DNA of 64,000 nt from Opisthorchis felineus (lineage: Eukaryota > Platyhelminthes > Trematoda > Opisthorchiida > Opisthorchiidae): positions 515,346 through 579,345 of the forward strand of contig SJOL01006682.1 in NCBI GenBank assembly GCA_004794785.1, written 5' to 3'. The notes beneath the pieces are model-generated. The model had not been told where the DNA came from. It was given only the letters and a program-made list of their open reading frames with translations, and did not search any database. The position numbers and the translations under genes are program-made. Each line of letters begins with the position of its first letter. Position 1 is the first letter of the stretch. This document shows positions 1-14,100 of this stretch, piece after piece.

Positions 1-2458
1 TTGAGTTGGATTTCTAGCCTCTAGCTAGACCGTCCTTTCATCCGTGATAGAAACTGTCGGAGTGACACATATGAGAGTTCCGATTTAGGCACTGACCGAA
101 AAATTAGACGGTTTGAGCAGTTCTCATTACTTTCGTGAAAAATTAGCAATGAGAATCATTCCACCCGTGCATCGTACCAAATCAAGAAGAGTTAAGATTC
201 TTATGAGTGCTTTCTGTTTAGGAATGTTTTTGACTGATAATATTCGTCTTCTTTTCAACTTGTCTACATCATTTCAGGTGAGGTTCGCTTCAAATAAGGC
301 AACGCTTGTACGGAAATGTGGACTTGATGGTGGCAACTAGTGCTTGCACCCAGGGTACCTGCACCAATGAAGAGGATGATGAAGATGACGGTGGTGCGAA
401 AAATGGGGGGAGAAATAAGAACAGACTATTGAACGAGTACTTGTAGTTTTGTCTTATCAAGAAATGCGAAGTGAAGTCTGTAAGTTGATTCGCCCTTCAG
501 GAACACCGCCAGTGGTCTATAGTAAGTATGATGGCGTTTTATCATTTACAGAGTCTTTTCGTTTTTATTATTTCACCACTATTTCATCCACTATGATATT
601 TAAACACCTACGATTTCAGTTACGTTTGCTCCCGTGGTTGGCTCCGTCGACCACAATTGTTATGAGGAATGCAATCAAAATTCGAAGATCCGATTTACCT
701 CAGATGCAACATACGCGATTTTTTCTATCCTCCAACGATATTTTGTGTTGATCTAGAGATAAGGTGTACAGCTTGAGGTTGACGGTTTATAGTTTCACAC
801 CCAGCAGGTGTACTCAACTTGGTTAGCCATCTCGCCAGGCCCTAGTGCCTAAGATTTAGAAGGCTCAAGAAATTTAGTGCAAGAAAACGTCAAGATTCCG
901 CTCTTGTAAAGCCCACTGCAAAGTTGCAAGCCAATCACCAAGCCCGGCGGACAGATTAACAGTCACCTGATCGACCACGAATAAAACTATACAATCAGCC
1001 TTAGATTCAGCTCCATACTTGATGTTGACCGATAAAAAAGACGACAGATTTTCGGATAGAAATCAAAGCGAAACAAGAAGGATAGGAATTAGTTTCGAAG
1101 ACGTTTCCCCCGTCATCAACCGTCCCATCTAGGTACACACCATTTCCTTGATGTTGACGCTTCCGCGGGAACTCACCCATCATGCTCCCACTGGTTACGC
1201 GACAGCCTGCAACAGAATGCCAAGACATAGCCTGCGTGCGCTGAATGAAATATGATCATCGCTTGGTCTACACTGCGCTCATATCCTGGAGGTGTTTACT
1301 AAATGTCTCGATAAAATTCTTCAAGTGCTTCGTTAAGATTCCTAGCTTGCGAAATACACTCATTTGCATAGAAGTTTGGTTTTAACCCCAGATGAGTATC
1401 TCGTTTATATTATTATTCAATCAAATGTGATACACAAAAACCGCCCCATGTTTTAGTTGGTCCATTCGCTTGGAGAATAGCAAAAACGATAGATTCAACT
1501 GGGACTCAGTTTTGTTTCCCGTTAAGACGAAATTGGCGTACATATGAGTGTAGTTCGCGAATTTCGTGGAAGTTGGGTCCAAACAGAACATAAGTTTGCG
1601 GAAACTTGTCGACTGTCTGCGCCTACTTAATGTGCTCCAACAACAGATAAACCGGTTGTGTTCTATCAAAGAGTTTTCAGCCGCATTGTTATTGGTCTCC
1701 TTCAAGAAAATCCTAACATCTCTTGGTAGAGATTTGAAAACGATTGCATTATATTGTGGGGTATCCCGAAATTAAGTCCGAAGCACTGCACCGAGGCCTT
1801 GGTTCGTTGTCGTCTGATCACTTCTCATGACGAATGATAATGTGCACATATTTGCTTTTTGTCATTGAAAACTGTATTGCAACCCGTAAAAAGTAGAAGA
1901 CCTTAGTTGCTGCCAAGCTCTGGGTAGGAATGCGTTGCTCGGTAGAGCGTTGGATGTTAGACTTGACTTTTCAAAAATATTTTTCATCCCTTTACCTTCA
2001 GTCGGATGCTTCCTGGAATAGATGCGATATCCACGCGAAAGCAATTTGTTTTTGGTAAGCACCTTTTGATAAAAAAATAACGGTGGTCACATACTTGGGT
2101 CACGGCCATTTTTAGTTTTTCTCCCTTGTTTAACTCTCAGGCGATTTCGGAAGCCAGTGTTTGGTATTTGGTATGGTCGGTTCAGGTATCTGTGGTTTTA
2201 TTCTTCTAGGATTAAAATGACATAAGGTGTGATTGAAAAACACGTTCATCATTCATTTTCTTGATAGAACACCAGTTGGTTTTATCGCACGGCACATTCT
2301 GCCGATAGGTGGACGGCAGGTGACAAGTCAGTTACTTGCAGTAGCGGTTCAATTGCAGGATTACTGACTTCGGCAAGCCAGCGCTGATTGGTCTATTGGG
2401 GTGGCGCGCTAGCCGGACGTTGACGTGCTTACTGCGCACACGAGCGTGAGACAGACAC
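1..2458. other. Non-coding stretch, no gene supported
   Basis: No open frame here combines length, splice sites and protein-like composition. A short acidic frame near 282-446 (a Glu/Asp run followed by Gly/Asn-rich sequence) has an in-frame stop just inside its only plausible acceptor, so it was not called. Sequence becomes noticeably richer in CpG from about 2360 onwards, leading into the candidate first exon. Confidence 0.5.
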
Positions 2459-2560
2459 ATGAAATTAGACCGAATAAATTGTCTTGCGACCGCGTCTACC
2501 GCACGTGTTGGGTTGACGCGGGCTCGGATGCGGAGGTTCGCTCGGGATCGCTTCGCTCAG
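2459..2560 (+). CDS. Candidate first coding exon in a CpG-rich patch
   Basis: An ATG at 2459 opens 34 codons that run without a stop into CAG followed by GTGAGT at 2561-2566, a textbook 5' splice donor. The predicted start is basic and Arg-rich towards its end (MKLDRINCLATAS...RFAQ) and the exon would end in phase 0. The surrounding 2360-2580 is the most CpG-rich stretch of the first 10 kb, which would fit a promoter-proximal exon. It may instead be 5' untranslated sequence. The next good plus-strand exon (4349) needs a phase 1 donor, so a direct join is not in frame and an intermediate exon would be required. No family was recognised. Confidence 0.3.
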
Positions 2561-4348
2561 GTGAGTCCGCTTTAACGCAAATATCTCTGGTTCTTGATCT
2601 CTGCCCGGAACCGGCAGACGGGACGAACATGTCAATGACGAAATGTGTGCTCAGTGCGCAGAACAGCCTTGAGGAATGTCTTTTAGTTAGTCATTTCGTG
2701 TGTGTGAACATACCCTAGAACCTTTTGTTGTTCCGCCATCGCCTAGCTCCTTTCAAAGTCAGTTAGGTGGCCTGGATAAACTTTGCATACATCGGCTTTA
2801 GCTAGGGTGGGTTTCTATGTCCCTACTTGTATTTGTCACGCGGACGGAGTAGCCCTGCACTTTGTGGTGGGTCCTCTTCGAACTCAGACGAAGCGTGTGA
2901 CCTTGGAGCTGTGGAATAATTGTGCCTCTTGTTGGTATGCGAAAGCACACAAAACACTCGTGGTTACCACTAGGCTATCGACTGGTGTCTGTTCCTAGTG
3001 AAAACACTCAATCTTGTTGCCAAACATTGACCACAAGATTTATTTGGTCGGGTATTGAACCAGACAAACATAGTGAACTGAAGATGATCCGATGGTCAAC
3101 TGAAGTACAGTTCAGTGCAACGCACTCACAAGAACCCCGCCACTAGCATTGCGGTGAATTGAGACTGTTGCTTGTTCAGTCGCAGGTTGAAAGGTTTCTG
3201 GGCCCCTTAGTTCTTCTGCTCGGTTGCTTATCGTTCAGCACAAGTCATCCGCCTTGTACGTGGATAGCGCCTTTTTGCTTCGTATGTTGTGTACACCATC
3301 TTTGTCCTTCCCCCACATAGTTTATTGCACGATCTGGTGTAGGAACCTAGTAAGGTCAAAGTTTGGATCAGGGTATTCTCACGAGGTGAGGTTGCACGTC
3401 AAACCTGGTGTAACTCGGGCCCTGCTTACACTCATTCGCGAACTGGCTCGGTCTTGTGGTCCACATGACAACGTTCGCAGTCTACGACAAATAGGAATTT
3501 TTCATGTACGAACTCCTCCCAAACTGTCATAATCCTACTTTCTGGTGCGCAGTTTACACCGATCACTAGTCAGTCTCCAATATAGTTTGCAGCTCATTCC
3601 TTAGCACCTTATTGTTATTAGCTTTTGAGGTAGTCGTAAAAGCTTGGCAATCTCTGATTCGCTTCAAAGCTTCGTTAACATTATGTCAAATACCCATTGG
3701 CATGGAATCCAAAAGCATGCACTAATCGGCAAGTCTAAAAGCTTGTCTGTGCTCACCCACAGCTTTTCATTCATTCTCAGAGGACAAGGCACCTTCGGTT
3801 TCAATTTTGGTTTCACTGAGACTTTATTGAACAATCCTAAATCTGAGCAGTGCTATCGATCTTATTGCTGATCAGCTAATTTTAGTCTCGTTCAAGGAAA
3901 CCCCTCGACGGATTTTCCCATAAACTTACTAGAATTGTCTCTCCCAAGAAAGCATAACGAGGAAGGAGATAGTTAACCTCGACTTACGAGGCCACCAATA
4001 TAGTTCCTCCATTTTTTTGTTTGGGTAGGTCCCTTGGATGATATTGCGTCATTCCCACGTTTCCAATCTAACTCCACTCCCAGTAAGACTACGTGACTTC
4101 CAAGTGGCATGCTGTTCCTAGATCACCATGATTTTGTGGGGTTCGCAGAAAGCCACCGTAACCCACGTTATATATGCTGTCCCTTCACTGAGAAACCTTT
4201 GTTCTCCTGCATGTGGTGTACTAGTTTACTGATTAAGTTGAATTATCCAAAACCCCTTCAAGTCCGAAAAACAAAACTATACTTGGATTCTTATCCACTT
4301 TCCCATGTCCTTACTTGTTCGTATGGGTTATTTTCTGTTTTCCCTCAG
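2561..4348. other. Probable intronic or intergenic DNA
   Basis: The stretch begins with a consensus donor and ends with a strong acceptor (pyrimidine-rich tract then CAG at 4346-4348). Several short open frames occur but none has paired splice signals or recognisable sequence. It is read as intron if the two flanking exon candidates belong to one gene. Confidence 0.35.
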
Positions 4349-5184
4349 AAATCTTGCCATCTATGCAAATCAATTCAAAGGTGACATCATTTTGGACCGC
4401 TGAACTTGACGGAGACGACAGTTCCGAAGCTCATCCGGGAAGGGATGAATTACATAATATATTCGAATTGGATGAGCTGGCTAGTCACGCCATGGAACTG
4501 TCCCTGGATGAACGAGGTACCTCACGACCACAAAAGCCTCCCATGGGACGTCTTCGTCGAGTGGCTCCGACAACAATCACTGGCCAACAAAAGCTGGAAT
4601 TCCCGGGAGTATTTGTTCAAGGCTTTCGTAATGGACACGTAGATTTCAATATTCCGGGGATTTTGCAAGATTCCCTGAAGCCTACAGACTCCATCGAAGT
4701 CAAGATCAATCTTTTCACTCCAGAACTTTCGTCGGGAACAGTAGATCCTTTTCATTCTGCCGCCATAAGCCCTCCTAGTCAAGGATTTTCTACACAGACA
4801 CATAACACCAACCTATCGGGTCGATTTAATCACTCTTGGCGAAATCCTGTATCGGCTGATCGGCAGGGATGTGATCCGACTCAGGTTTCTACCAGGCTAG
4901 GGGGTCCGATAGAGACACATGCTGAACTCGGTAGCGGATCAATTTTTGACACAATGTACACTGACAGTCAGTTCAGTTACAGCACGATCGACACCTCATC
5001 CAACCGTCAACAACAAACACACCGTGAAACTTCGATTCATAATCGATTCGGCCTGGATTCTACTGATTCTGGACTGAACCTGCAGTTTGGTAATGGGCAA
5101 CTAGAAGCTACAGAGCATGTGGGACTTTCGGCCGCACTACTTTCTTCCGGTGTCCCATCCAGATTTACCCACTACCATTTCTGA
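4349..5184 (+). CDS. Terminal exon of an unrecognised protein
   Basis: A 278-codon frame opens directly after a strong 3' splice site (TGTTTTCCCTCAG) and ends at TGA 5182-5184; it is among the longest non-transposon frames in the window. The exon enters with two bases completing a codon (phase 1 donor expected). The protein segment starts acidic (ELDGDDSSEAHPGRDELHN), has a short basic patch (GRLRRV), then a more ordered stretch around FPGVFVQGFRNGHVDFNIP, and ends in a long Ser/Thr/Gln/Asn-rich, probably disordered tail. No signal peptide, membrane segment or known catalytic motif is visible. The composition would suit a regulatory or scaffold protein, but that is inference. The upstream exons are not identified with confidence. 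Confidence 0.6.
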
Positions 5185-8100
5185 TCAGCCTCATTGTTAT
5201 CGCCGTCAATTTTTGCTTTCTTTTGTTATGGAAGACACCTCACACCCACATTAGGGTATGAGTTCAGGGAGTAACTGACGAAACGACCTAGTGCGGTCAA
5301 AGATAGCCTTATTTTCCAAGCAACACCAGCTTCCCATCTATGAACACGATCTCCAATGTGTGCATTTCTTTACATATTTTTTCTACCAAGGTACACTAGT
5401 TATAATTGCAGATACAAACATTTCATATACTTCATAATTTGTACTCAGTTCTTATTGTCAATATTTTTATCCATCCAATATCTATGTTTTTCTGAGCAAA
5501 AAATTCGTTCGAACGAAGCTGCCGGTGTTCTGTGTTTGGTCCGGATGCGTGAGAGGAATTGCTAATCGTTCACTCTACTGTTTGAATCGCAGACGCGTGC
5601 GATGAACTTCATGAAAGTGGGGGTCTGTGGCCCATCTGCAGTCATTTCACCGGCATCGAGCACGTGATCTGGAAAACACCGGTAGGACAGGCACACCCCT
5701 AGTGGCAGGAACACTAGGCGGGCTTTATTGTATCTGAGTTCCTCTCCAAGAGGGAGCCTACGAGGCCAGCTGAAATCGTTCTCTGTTGCAATGACTACTC
5801 ACGGCTGTATCTAAGGCTGCTTGATCTATTATTTGTTTGTATTCAAACTTGTCACTTCTTGTTCTAATCGTTTCACACAGTCAGCTGGCTAAAACGAGTT
5901 TTTGCTGGTAATAACGCTCAGTGAATGGTGTTGATTGTTGCTATAATGGTCGCGTTAATCCGCTGCATTTTTGTGCTGCCCTTCTTCCGAACCCATAACC
6001 GATGTCTGCAAGCTAAGCCGGTGGTCTATACGAACGCACGCCGGAGGTGTCCTCGTTGCCGTTGTCCAGCCGCACATGGATCGGAAATAATGCCGTTATT
6101 CGCTGCCCTAACTCATTTCTGTCACATAGTGTTTACTCTCCGCCCTTCAGTTGACATTGTTGGTGTGCGTGAACAGAGGTAAACTGCTCCTGTCCACTCG
6201 TTACTGGCATTCGAATACGATGCGAAAGTGATTCTACTGGAATGTGTTTTATAAACAGGCATTATTCAGGTATTAATGAGTCAAGTTTACTATTGATCGG
6301 TACTGAGCCGCCACGATTCTGTAAAGACAGGCATTATTCGGATGCTCTCCTTATTCGGCATTTTCTGAGATCCCAGTAAAAAAAAATAAGGATGTTTCTA
6401 ACAGCAAAAATGTCATGTTTCCACGCAAGCCCTTCATAGAGTACTCCTTTGAAGTGGAGTCCTCACACGAGTTATAGGTTTCCTATGATTTCAACGTACT
6501 TACTGTTAAGTCTCGCCTAGAGAGAACCACCACACAACAAAACGGTCGACCAAAAACCGACTAGCACTAACAGTGTTTACTGTGCACCGTTTTGGCCAGA
6601 TAGAGCTAACAGCACTCCCGGAACCTGCGATAGGATGGACACTTGTCGACCGTTTCCAGGCCTGAGTTGTTCATCCTAGACAAGATTCAATAGTAAAAAA
6701 TGAAAATAAAACTGTTTCCTTATATGGGGATTTTTCTCCAAAAGAGGACAAGCTGTCAGGAGAACGTGACTCACTTGCTGTTCGACATATCTCCATTTGT
6801 TGTTTGGATTTTCAACTTCTTTCCACTTAGTACAACATGTACGCTTGCAAAGCAACATAAATTCAGTTGTACCAGTAAAGCTAGGACCAAAATATAGGGG
6901 AAGCTTTCAGCCCTAACAACGCTTTTTTGGATAAACCAACAGAATGAGATTGGTCCGCATTTTTATCATAACAACCCTAAAAAAGTTGATTTCACTGTAA
7001 CCCTTGTGGTTATAATTGTCCACATGTCTAAGTACGAATACTTCGCAACGGACTATGAAGTCTTGTGCATCTTTTGACGACAAATTGAGAATGATTCTTG
7101 CGCGTTTGACACAGAGTGGGTCACAGGCAGAAGACCGAAGTGCAACTGAGGATGCCTAAAAACTTGCAACAAATTCACTGATTCATTTGATTTGTACAGA
7201 ATTTCACGCTAACTTTATTTGGTTAATGACGTATCGCGTGCATTTATGGGATTTTTTGGGAAAATACTCCATACCAAGGAAAGATAGTACGATCAAACTG
7301 CAAGGAAAGTAATAAGTTTTTTTTAAACATAAGTTCACAGTGATGAAAAATCTTAGTGCATCAGAAGTGAGTCTCCAAGTCTTTAACTTCTGTTCGAACC
7401 TTCGAAGCTGAGCAAAGAACTGGTGACAGCGCGTTAAAGACCCTGTAAAAACACATTTTCCAACCAGATGAACGAGCGAGAAACTACTGCGTTTACAAAG
7501 TGGACGATTCTCGAACACATCTCCTGCCGATTGTCCATATGGCGGTTATCCTTTTTTTCGTAAAAGGTTCCAGTGAGTTTACCGTCATCATATCACTACG
7601 TAGGCATTTCTCTGTGTTGACCAATCTGGTTGTGAAACTGGAAGAAATATTGCAACCCATTCTATTGGACTTATGCCAGATCAAGTCGTGCATTCGAACA
7701 AGTTCACCGTTTTTAACTCTCCTGATACTATATTGGTCAGCAGAAATGCCCTCCCATGTGTCCTGTCAAATGGGATATCATACAACTGTGATCATTTAAA
7801 AATGGACCAACGATATAGCCATTTCCGAAGTCCATAAGCACCGCCTGCCGTGACGATCGAACCAAAACGAGGGTTGTTTAAGTTATAATCCAGATTCTTG
7901 AGGTTCATCTGCCACTGTTAGTCGCAAACTTCTGTCGTTCAAAGTCGTCTACGCCTGCTCACATAGCGTTCCTTGGAGAATGGCGTCCAGTCTGTAGGTC
8001 GTATTTTCTGCAGCTTGCGTGATAGCTGTACATAGCTGACTTGTTTAGATTTTTGTGACACTCAGTCCATGATACCCGTACCGTTTAGGGCATGGTCACT

Positions 8101-11100
8101 CTGTCGAACGTTCATCAGAAAATGACAAACTTTGGTCTAACAGCCACCTAATGAAAACTTGGTCACTTCCACCATTGGAAATCGGATTGATGAAAGTAGT
8201 TCATCGAAGTGCCTACAATTAACAAACAAGTACCGTGTGCATTTCAACAGGGAAGTGTGCTTACTTTCAATAAAGTACAAAGGAAGTAATAGAAACAAAA
8301 TAGCGCTCATTGAAGCTTGTTAACCATTGTAGACTTTTTGGCTTCAATATGATTCGATTTTTCACCATGACCTGATAGGTACATCATCACATGTCTAGTG
8401 TACTATTTTATGTGGCTGGTCGTAAGCACCGCTGAACCTATTCTTCCATGATTTAAAAAAGTTTAAGTAAATGATGCACCGTCAGTCCGAGGACTTTCTA
8501 TTTTTAAAAATGTAACAAACATGGAATATTAATTCCGAAATAACTGGTGACGTGGCAATAAATGACAGTTACATGAGATGCTTCTTTATGGTAGACACAA
8601 AGAGGCCTTGATATATATATATATATAAACCTCGGGCGCGTATATAAGAAATAACATTGGTGTTGACACTGATGCATCACTGCTGCACAACCACAAAGTT
8701 TATTTAATCATACTTAAAGCTCTAAACTGAAAAGTGTAGGTGATAGAGAAACCTCTTGCTGACCTATCGCAAGCATTTTGAGGTGCCTACACCTCCGAGC
8801 GCCCATTCAGGCAGTCTGGAAAAAAACTGACATCACGAACGCCGCTAACATCGACCAGCCACCAAGTATTGCGTTGTCTGCAACCAAGTTTAAGGGAGTC
8901 ACGGGGACCCAGAAACAGTAGACGGAGCTGTGGTGGAACTGACAGGCGGAACGGTTTCATGGGAAATCAGTTTTAAGTGAAGAATGTTCCCATTAAAAAT
9001 TGCTTCCTTAGGGGATACAAAATCTCTTGTAATTGTACTCAATATTTATACCCCCTTTCATGAATATTTACAGTGGAAATTGTCTTAGGTATTTCCGAAG
9101 TATCTTTATACAGTAGTACTAACCTTACCGGAATTCACCACAACGACAATTGCGCCTTCCGGAACCCCAAAAAATGCTCACCAGGTTCCTTCGTACGGTC
9201 ATTTCCTCATCATCTACAGTTTAACTTATATACCATAGGCTCCTTATAACCCATGGGTCGAATAGTCAAGGCCAAAGTATAGTGGGTTACAGTAAATGTG
9301 TGGAAATTCACTGTGTGCATGTGGATGTTACAAAGTAAAATGTACGTGGCTACGGTCCGCATTTGCGCCGGTTAACATGAGCGTCTGGCATGGCGGGCGC
9401 AACTAGACACATCACTCCAAAATAAATCATGCCACAAGTCTTTCGCTATCATGTTCGTCACCTATCACCCTTATTACATAGCTTGGATCGAATAAGGTAG
9501 CCTAACTTCAAACACTAGATGGTGACGATCAATAATTTTCAATACTATTTCAAAAGCCCATTCTTTAAAGGTGTGTTATCATCGGTCTATAAACACAGGT
9601 ATACGAAATTCCGTTTGAACCAGTGAGATAGCATGGAATAGTGTTGAATGAACAACCATCGTCCATTTTTGCGTGGCACATAGTCATATTGATAAGGTTG
9701 CTTTGGTGCTGCAACGATTCTCTAAAAAGTTTGTGCTGATTACCTTCATGAGCCCATTAAGTACACTACTAGCCTGCTCAAACTCAAAACGTTCCGACAC
9801 AATGACGTAGGAAGAGTACGGTAGCTTTGATGTGCGGGTGAAACATAGTGAGATGTATCAACTGAAGTGATTTTCACAACTTTTGTGCGGCTGGATCCCA
9901 TGAGAGTACAGGGTTTTGTGGAAAACCGATACAGGCGATATTCTGAATTTCATTTGACATTTGTTTGAGCGAGGGTCCCTAGATTTTTCGAACCAGAGTT
10001 AGTCCTTCAAGGCAATCGGTTTCTATGACTGCCAATGTTCTGCTACACGTTCCAGCGTAATTGTATGCAGCGATGTCGGTAATCTATGTTTCATCTCGAA
10101 CAATGGGATAAACCAGACAAAGGGACTTGAAATCTCAACGTCTAGGCCATCGAAAACGTGCCAAAACAGTACTTGAGAGCAACCTGAATCCGTTTTGTGG
10201 ACCCGACGGCCAACGTAGATGAGGTGAGTAAGTGACAGAAATGAGTATCCACTTCTTAAAGATTAACTTTTATGGCACATCGGGGAATACAACTTTTGCT
10301 TGAAAGAGTTGTTTCATTCTCCCAATTTACTAGAGACCAAGCCTGAAAAGTGTAGTTCATTTAACATCTCATGGTCAGCGAAAACTGACTCCTTCCTTAC
10401 GGTTAACTGTAAACACTCGGTTTCTTATTAGTGTACTGGTAAAGTACTCTCTCTATCCAACCACTCCCCATTTAGATGCCCTCCCTCAATGCAGTCATGC
10501 TGTTCTCAGCGGCACTTGCAACTTCCGTAGTAGAGACCGAATAAGTTCGAATTGTGTAAGGTCGTAATTGAGGGGGAGTACTGAAGGAACTATTGAAATA
10601 TTCTATTCGTCGCAAGTACTGCCAGTTGCCGCCTGCTAAAGTACCTTACTCATGAACGAGATCTTCTTCTGCTCGAGACAACCGTTTCCTGTTGTGTTGC
10701 GTTTGCATATGAGCATGTTACACCGCGGGCGGGATGAATAAATACTAACTGCACGTTACCAAGCAAGAAACCAACAAGTTTGATTCATATTCTCTTCCCA
10801 TACAAACCAAATGACGTCTTCTGTGGTATTGCGTCAATTCAACAGCGTGATGCTATTCTGAATGAGAAATTTTTTACCACCAATCCGAATGGCTAACGTT
10901 GCACTAACTTTAAAGCCAGAATGAAACACCATCGCTTTTATCTTCCTTTTCGCAACTAAGTCACAAAAACAAAGCAGAAATTGCGTCAGGTTTATTAAAA
11001 GAATGTGGAAAAAATAAGTAATGTCTTGTAACTGCGTCAAAACTGTGCAACTGGATTGCCCCGTGCCCCACGTTCTGGTTTCAATGGCCTGGTGTGGATC

Positions 11101-14100
11101 TAATCTTACCCCTTCTGCAGTACTTAAGAGAATTTACCCCATTTCGCGTCATCAGAGAACGGTTGCCGTTTCCTGCAGGGTGCGGTTTACCTCACTGTTC
11201 CACCTCATTCCATTTGATATTCCGTTTTGGAATTTCTTGACTTATTTCGCACTTAGAAGTTACATGTGATGTGAGAATTCGCAAAATCCCCTCGGATTTG
11301 GAGACATTGTGGATGACTGCGTAAAAAATCTTGACCCATGATGTTCTGGTGTGGAGAAAGGAAACTATCCGTGACCTTTGACGCGTACAGTTAATCGACG
11401 GCTTAGCGATTAGCCGCAAGTTTCCAATATGGGATTTATGAAACCCCATGCAAAGCAATTTAAGTATCAGCGACACAGACCTCGGCAAACAACCATCAGG
11501 TTTCTCGTCACCCAGTCACTGAAAGAGTTAATAGCTTCATTTGTCAGTTTGGACAGCTCAAGTCGAGTTTCCGCTAACACTGTGGGAATTTTTATAAGTA
11601 AAGGATACGGCATGCACTGCATGAAGCAAAGCGGATTTACTCGAGGAACGGTCATCAGCAACGCATCTGAAGTTGGATATAGAAGTTTAACTGCAGGATT
11701 GAACTTGGAGGTTTCTCTTGAAGAATAATAAACCAAAGAACTCAAAGGAGATTTGTTAAAATGAACAAATTGTGTGCCTGGTGAAGAACTAGTCTATTTG
11801 GCACTCTGCTGGTAACGGAGCAGTGTCTTCAGCAAGAGACAACTGTCAATTCATCATCCTCAAATAAGAATGGTATTCCTTGATAGGAGAAGGGTTCGCT
11901 TGATAGAGGGTTGATCCTAGAACTTTTTGGCTGATGGACAATGTAGTGAACTCCGTCAAAATTCCATTACAGGTTGTTACATTATGCTTGTTAGGGAGCG
12001 TAGAGGAGCGTACAGGAACATAGCGATGGGTGTTGCAACACTACTCAAAGCACAGCCACCGATCCATTGCTAGACTCCACCACGCCGCCAAACAACACCG
12101 CATTGATGAGGTTACCTCGACTGGTTTTGAAACGTTTGGAATCAAATTGTCCAGCTTGGCGAACAAACGGCCATCTACGCAACCTAAACTACCAACATTA
12201 TCCTGAATAGTAAACATTATTCTTGGTATACTCGCTATATTGTGCTGTAGAGTATATATTGGGGTGAAAGGCATTTTTTGTCGTACTCACCCAAGCACAT
12301 CTAAACCCTTTTTGTTCATAAATTCGTCTAAATAGACCTCGAAACTCCGTATTTAAGTTTGCTAGCACGAGACATTTGATGAAGTGTGAGAAAATATCTA
12401 AATGTATTTCAGTGTGGGCACCCCACATGGGTAAACTAGCTTGCAGATTAAAATTCACCTGGCTTCCTTGTGTCAGGCACGATCATTCAAGCAGCAGGCG
12501 TTAGAGTTCCCATACGCCTGACGGCTTGACAACTATCCGACAGTTAATTTTGCGTAGTGCCTTGCCAAGTTTTTCCAGTCAGGATCTGAGGCAAGAAGCA
12601 TAGTGCTTATCGATTTTCTCGCCACTCAGTCGTCCAGTGTTGGACTTATCAGTTGTCAGTTTGACCAAACGAAGTCACGCAAGCCAACCAGATTGTTGCG
12701 CAATATTTTATGTTTGTGAATATTGAACGCGATCTAATTTACTCTGTGCACAATAATTTGTGGGGCAACGTACGTTCCAAAGAAACACACTCGATGATAA
12801 AGGAAGAGGAACACCACCATCTTGTTCAGTTGGTGGTTGGTGCACCGAGTGACGGAGAGCCTTATGATCTTTTGGTGTAAACACTAATTACTCGGCAATA
12901 CTACCAGCTACCGGTGCCCCCGAAGGTAAGCCTCACAGCCAGGAATTTTTGGTCTTTTTACAAGCTCCGTAACTTGGGTAAAATGTATTTCCGCCTACCT
13001 AAGACTGAGCTTGTAAAATTCTGAGATTCACCGGAACAAACCGGAAGAAGCCCACCGAGATGCATATCCAGGCGAGGCCAAAGTACTCTTCTTGGGAGGT
13101 CAAGCTTAATAGGTGAAGACTACTACCTGCAGATCGAGTAGTAACTAACGCCTAAAATCCTGTCTAAGAAGCGTAACACACGGAATAATATGTCTACCTC
13201 TATAAAATTACACTTGAATGATGCATAGTATTTCAAGAAGAAACTGAGCGGAAAACAATGGTTGTGTGAAGCCGATTTATACTGACGGACATATGGGGGT
13301 TGCACCGCTAGGAACAACAACTCACAATATACTATCTTTTCCTCAACGAGAAATGGTACATCTCATGGTTTTTTATTGCCAAAACGTTATACTTAAAAAT
13401 TCTATGTTGAATTGCTTTTCTGATGCCCGAAAAATCGTAGCTTTATCAACACACGCCCGCTTTAATAATAGAACTTTCTTTATCATATGCAGAAGGTACA
13501 GATGGACATATTTTACTGATTTTCCAGTGGAAACTTGAGCAGACTTATGACCCAGAGACCCTTGAATGCATTTATTCACTCCGTTTACTCAGCTTGTAAG
13601 TAAAATAGAGGGGTGAATGTCTGGGATAAAACACTTATTTCCTGTTGATATGGATTAGATTGATGGCCACTGGTTAGCCCTTGACCCACCAGGAGAGAAA
13701 ATGACATTGAGGCGTAAAACCCATGAGTTATCCCAACTCGCTAAAATTCCATTAGTTTATGTACTTACTCTCACAAATCACTCGAAATTACTCATCTTTC
13801 ACACTATTTATAATTTCTAGGGACAGGTTACGCAGATGGAGCTAAAACTGGATGGTTTTTGCATTGAACCTTCAACTGTAACGTACCGCTCATGATCTTA
13901 CGGGTGTTTCTGATCCACTTAGACTGCAGCTATGACTTTTCCCGATAACATTTTGGCTCTGTATTTATTCGGCGTTGGAAAATCCGAATGCCGTCATTTT
14001 ATAAGCTCCTGTTCCCCATGGGATCATGGCGAAAGAAAAATGCTCCACCAACGGTAACTATCGTTCTAAACGTTGGTAGCAAGTTCCGAAAACGTTAGCG

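Noticed and set aside
282..446. Acidic open frame (Glu/Asp run, then Gly/Asn-rich) near the window start
   Set aside because: A TGA lies just inside the only reasonable acceptor (277/278), no donor or start is convincing, and it is short and low-complexity.
10200..10230. Strong splice donor GAG/GTGAGT
   Set aside because: All upstream frames close within a few dozen bases and no acceptor or exon could be paired with it.
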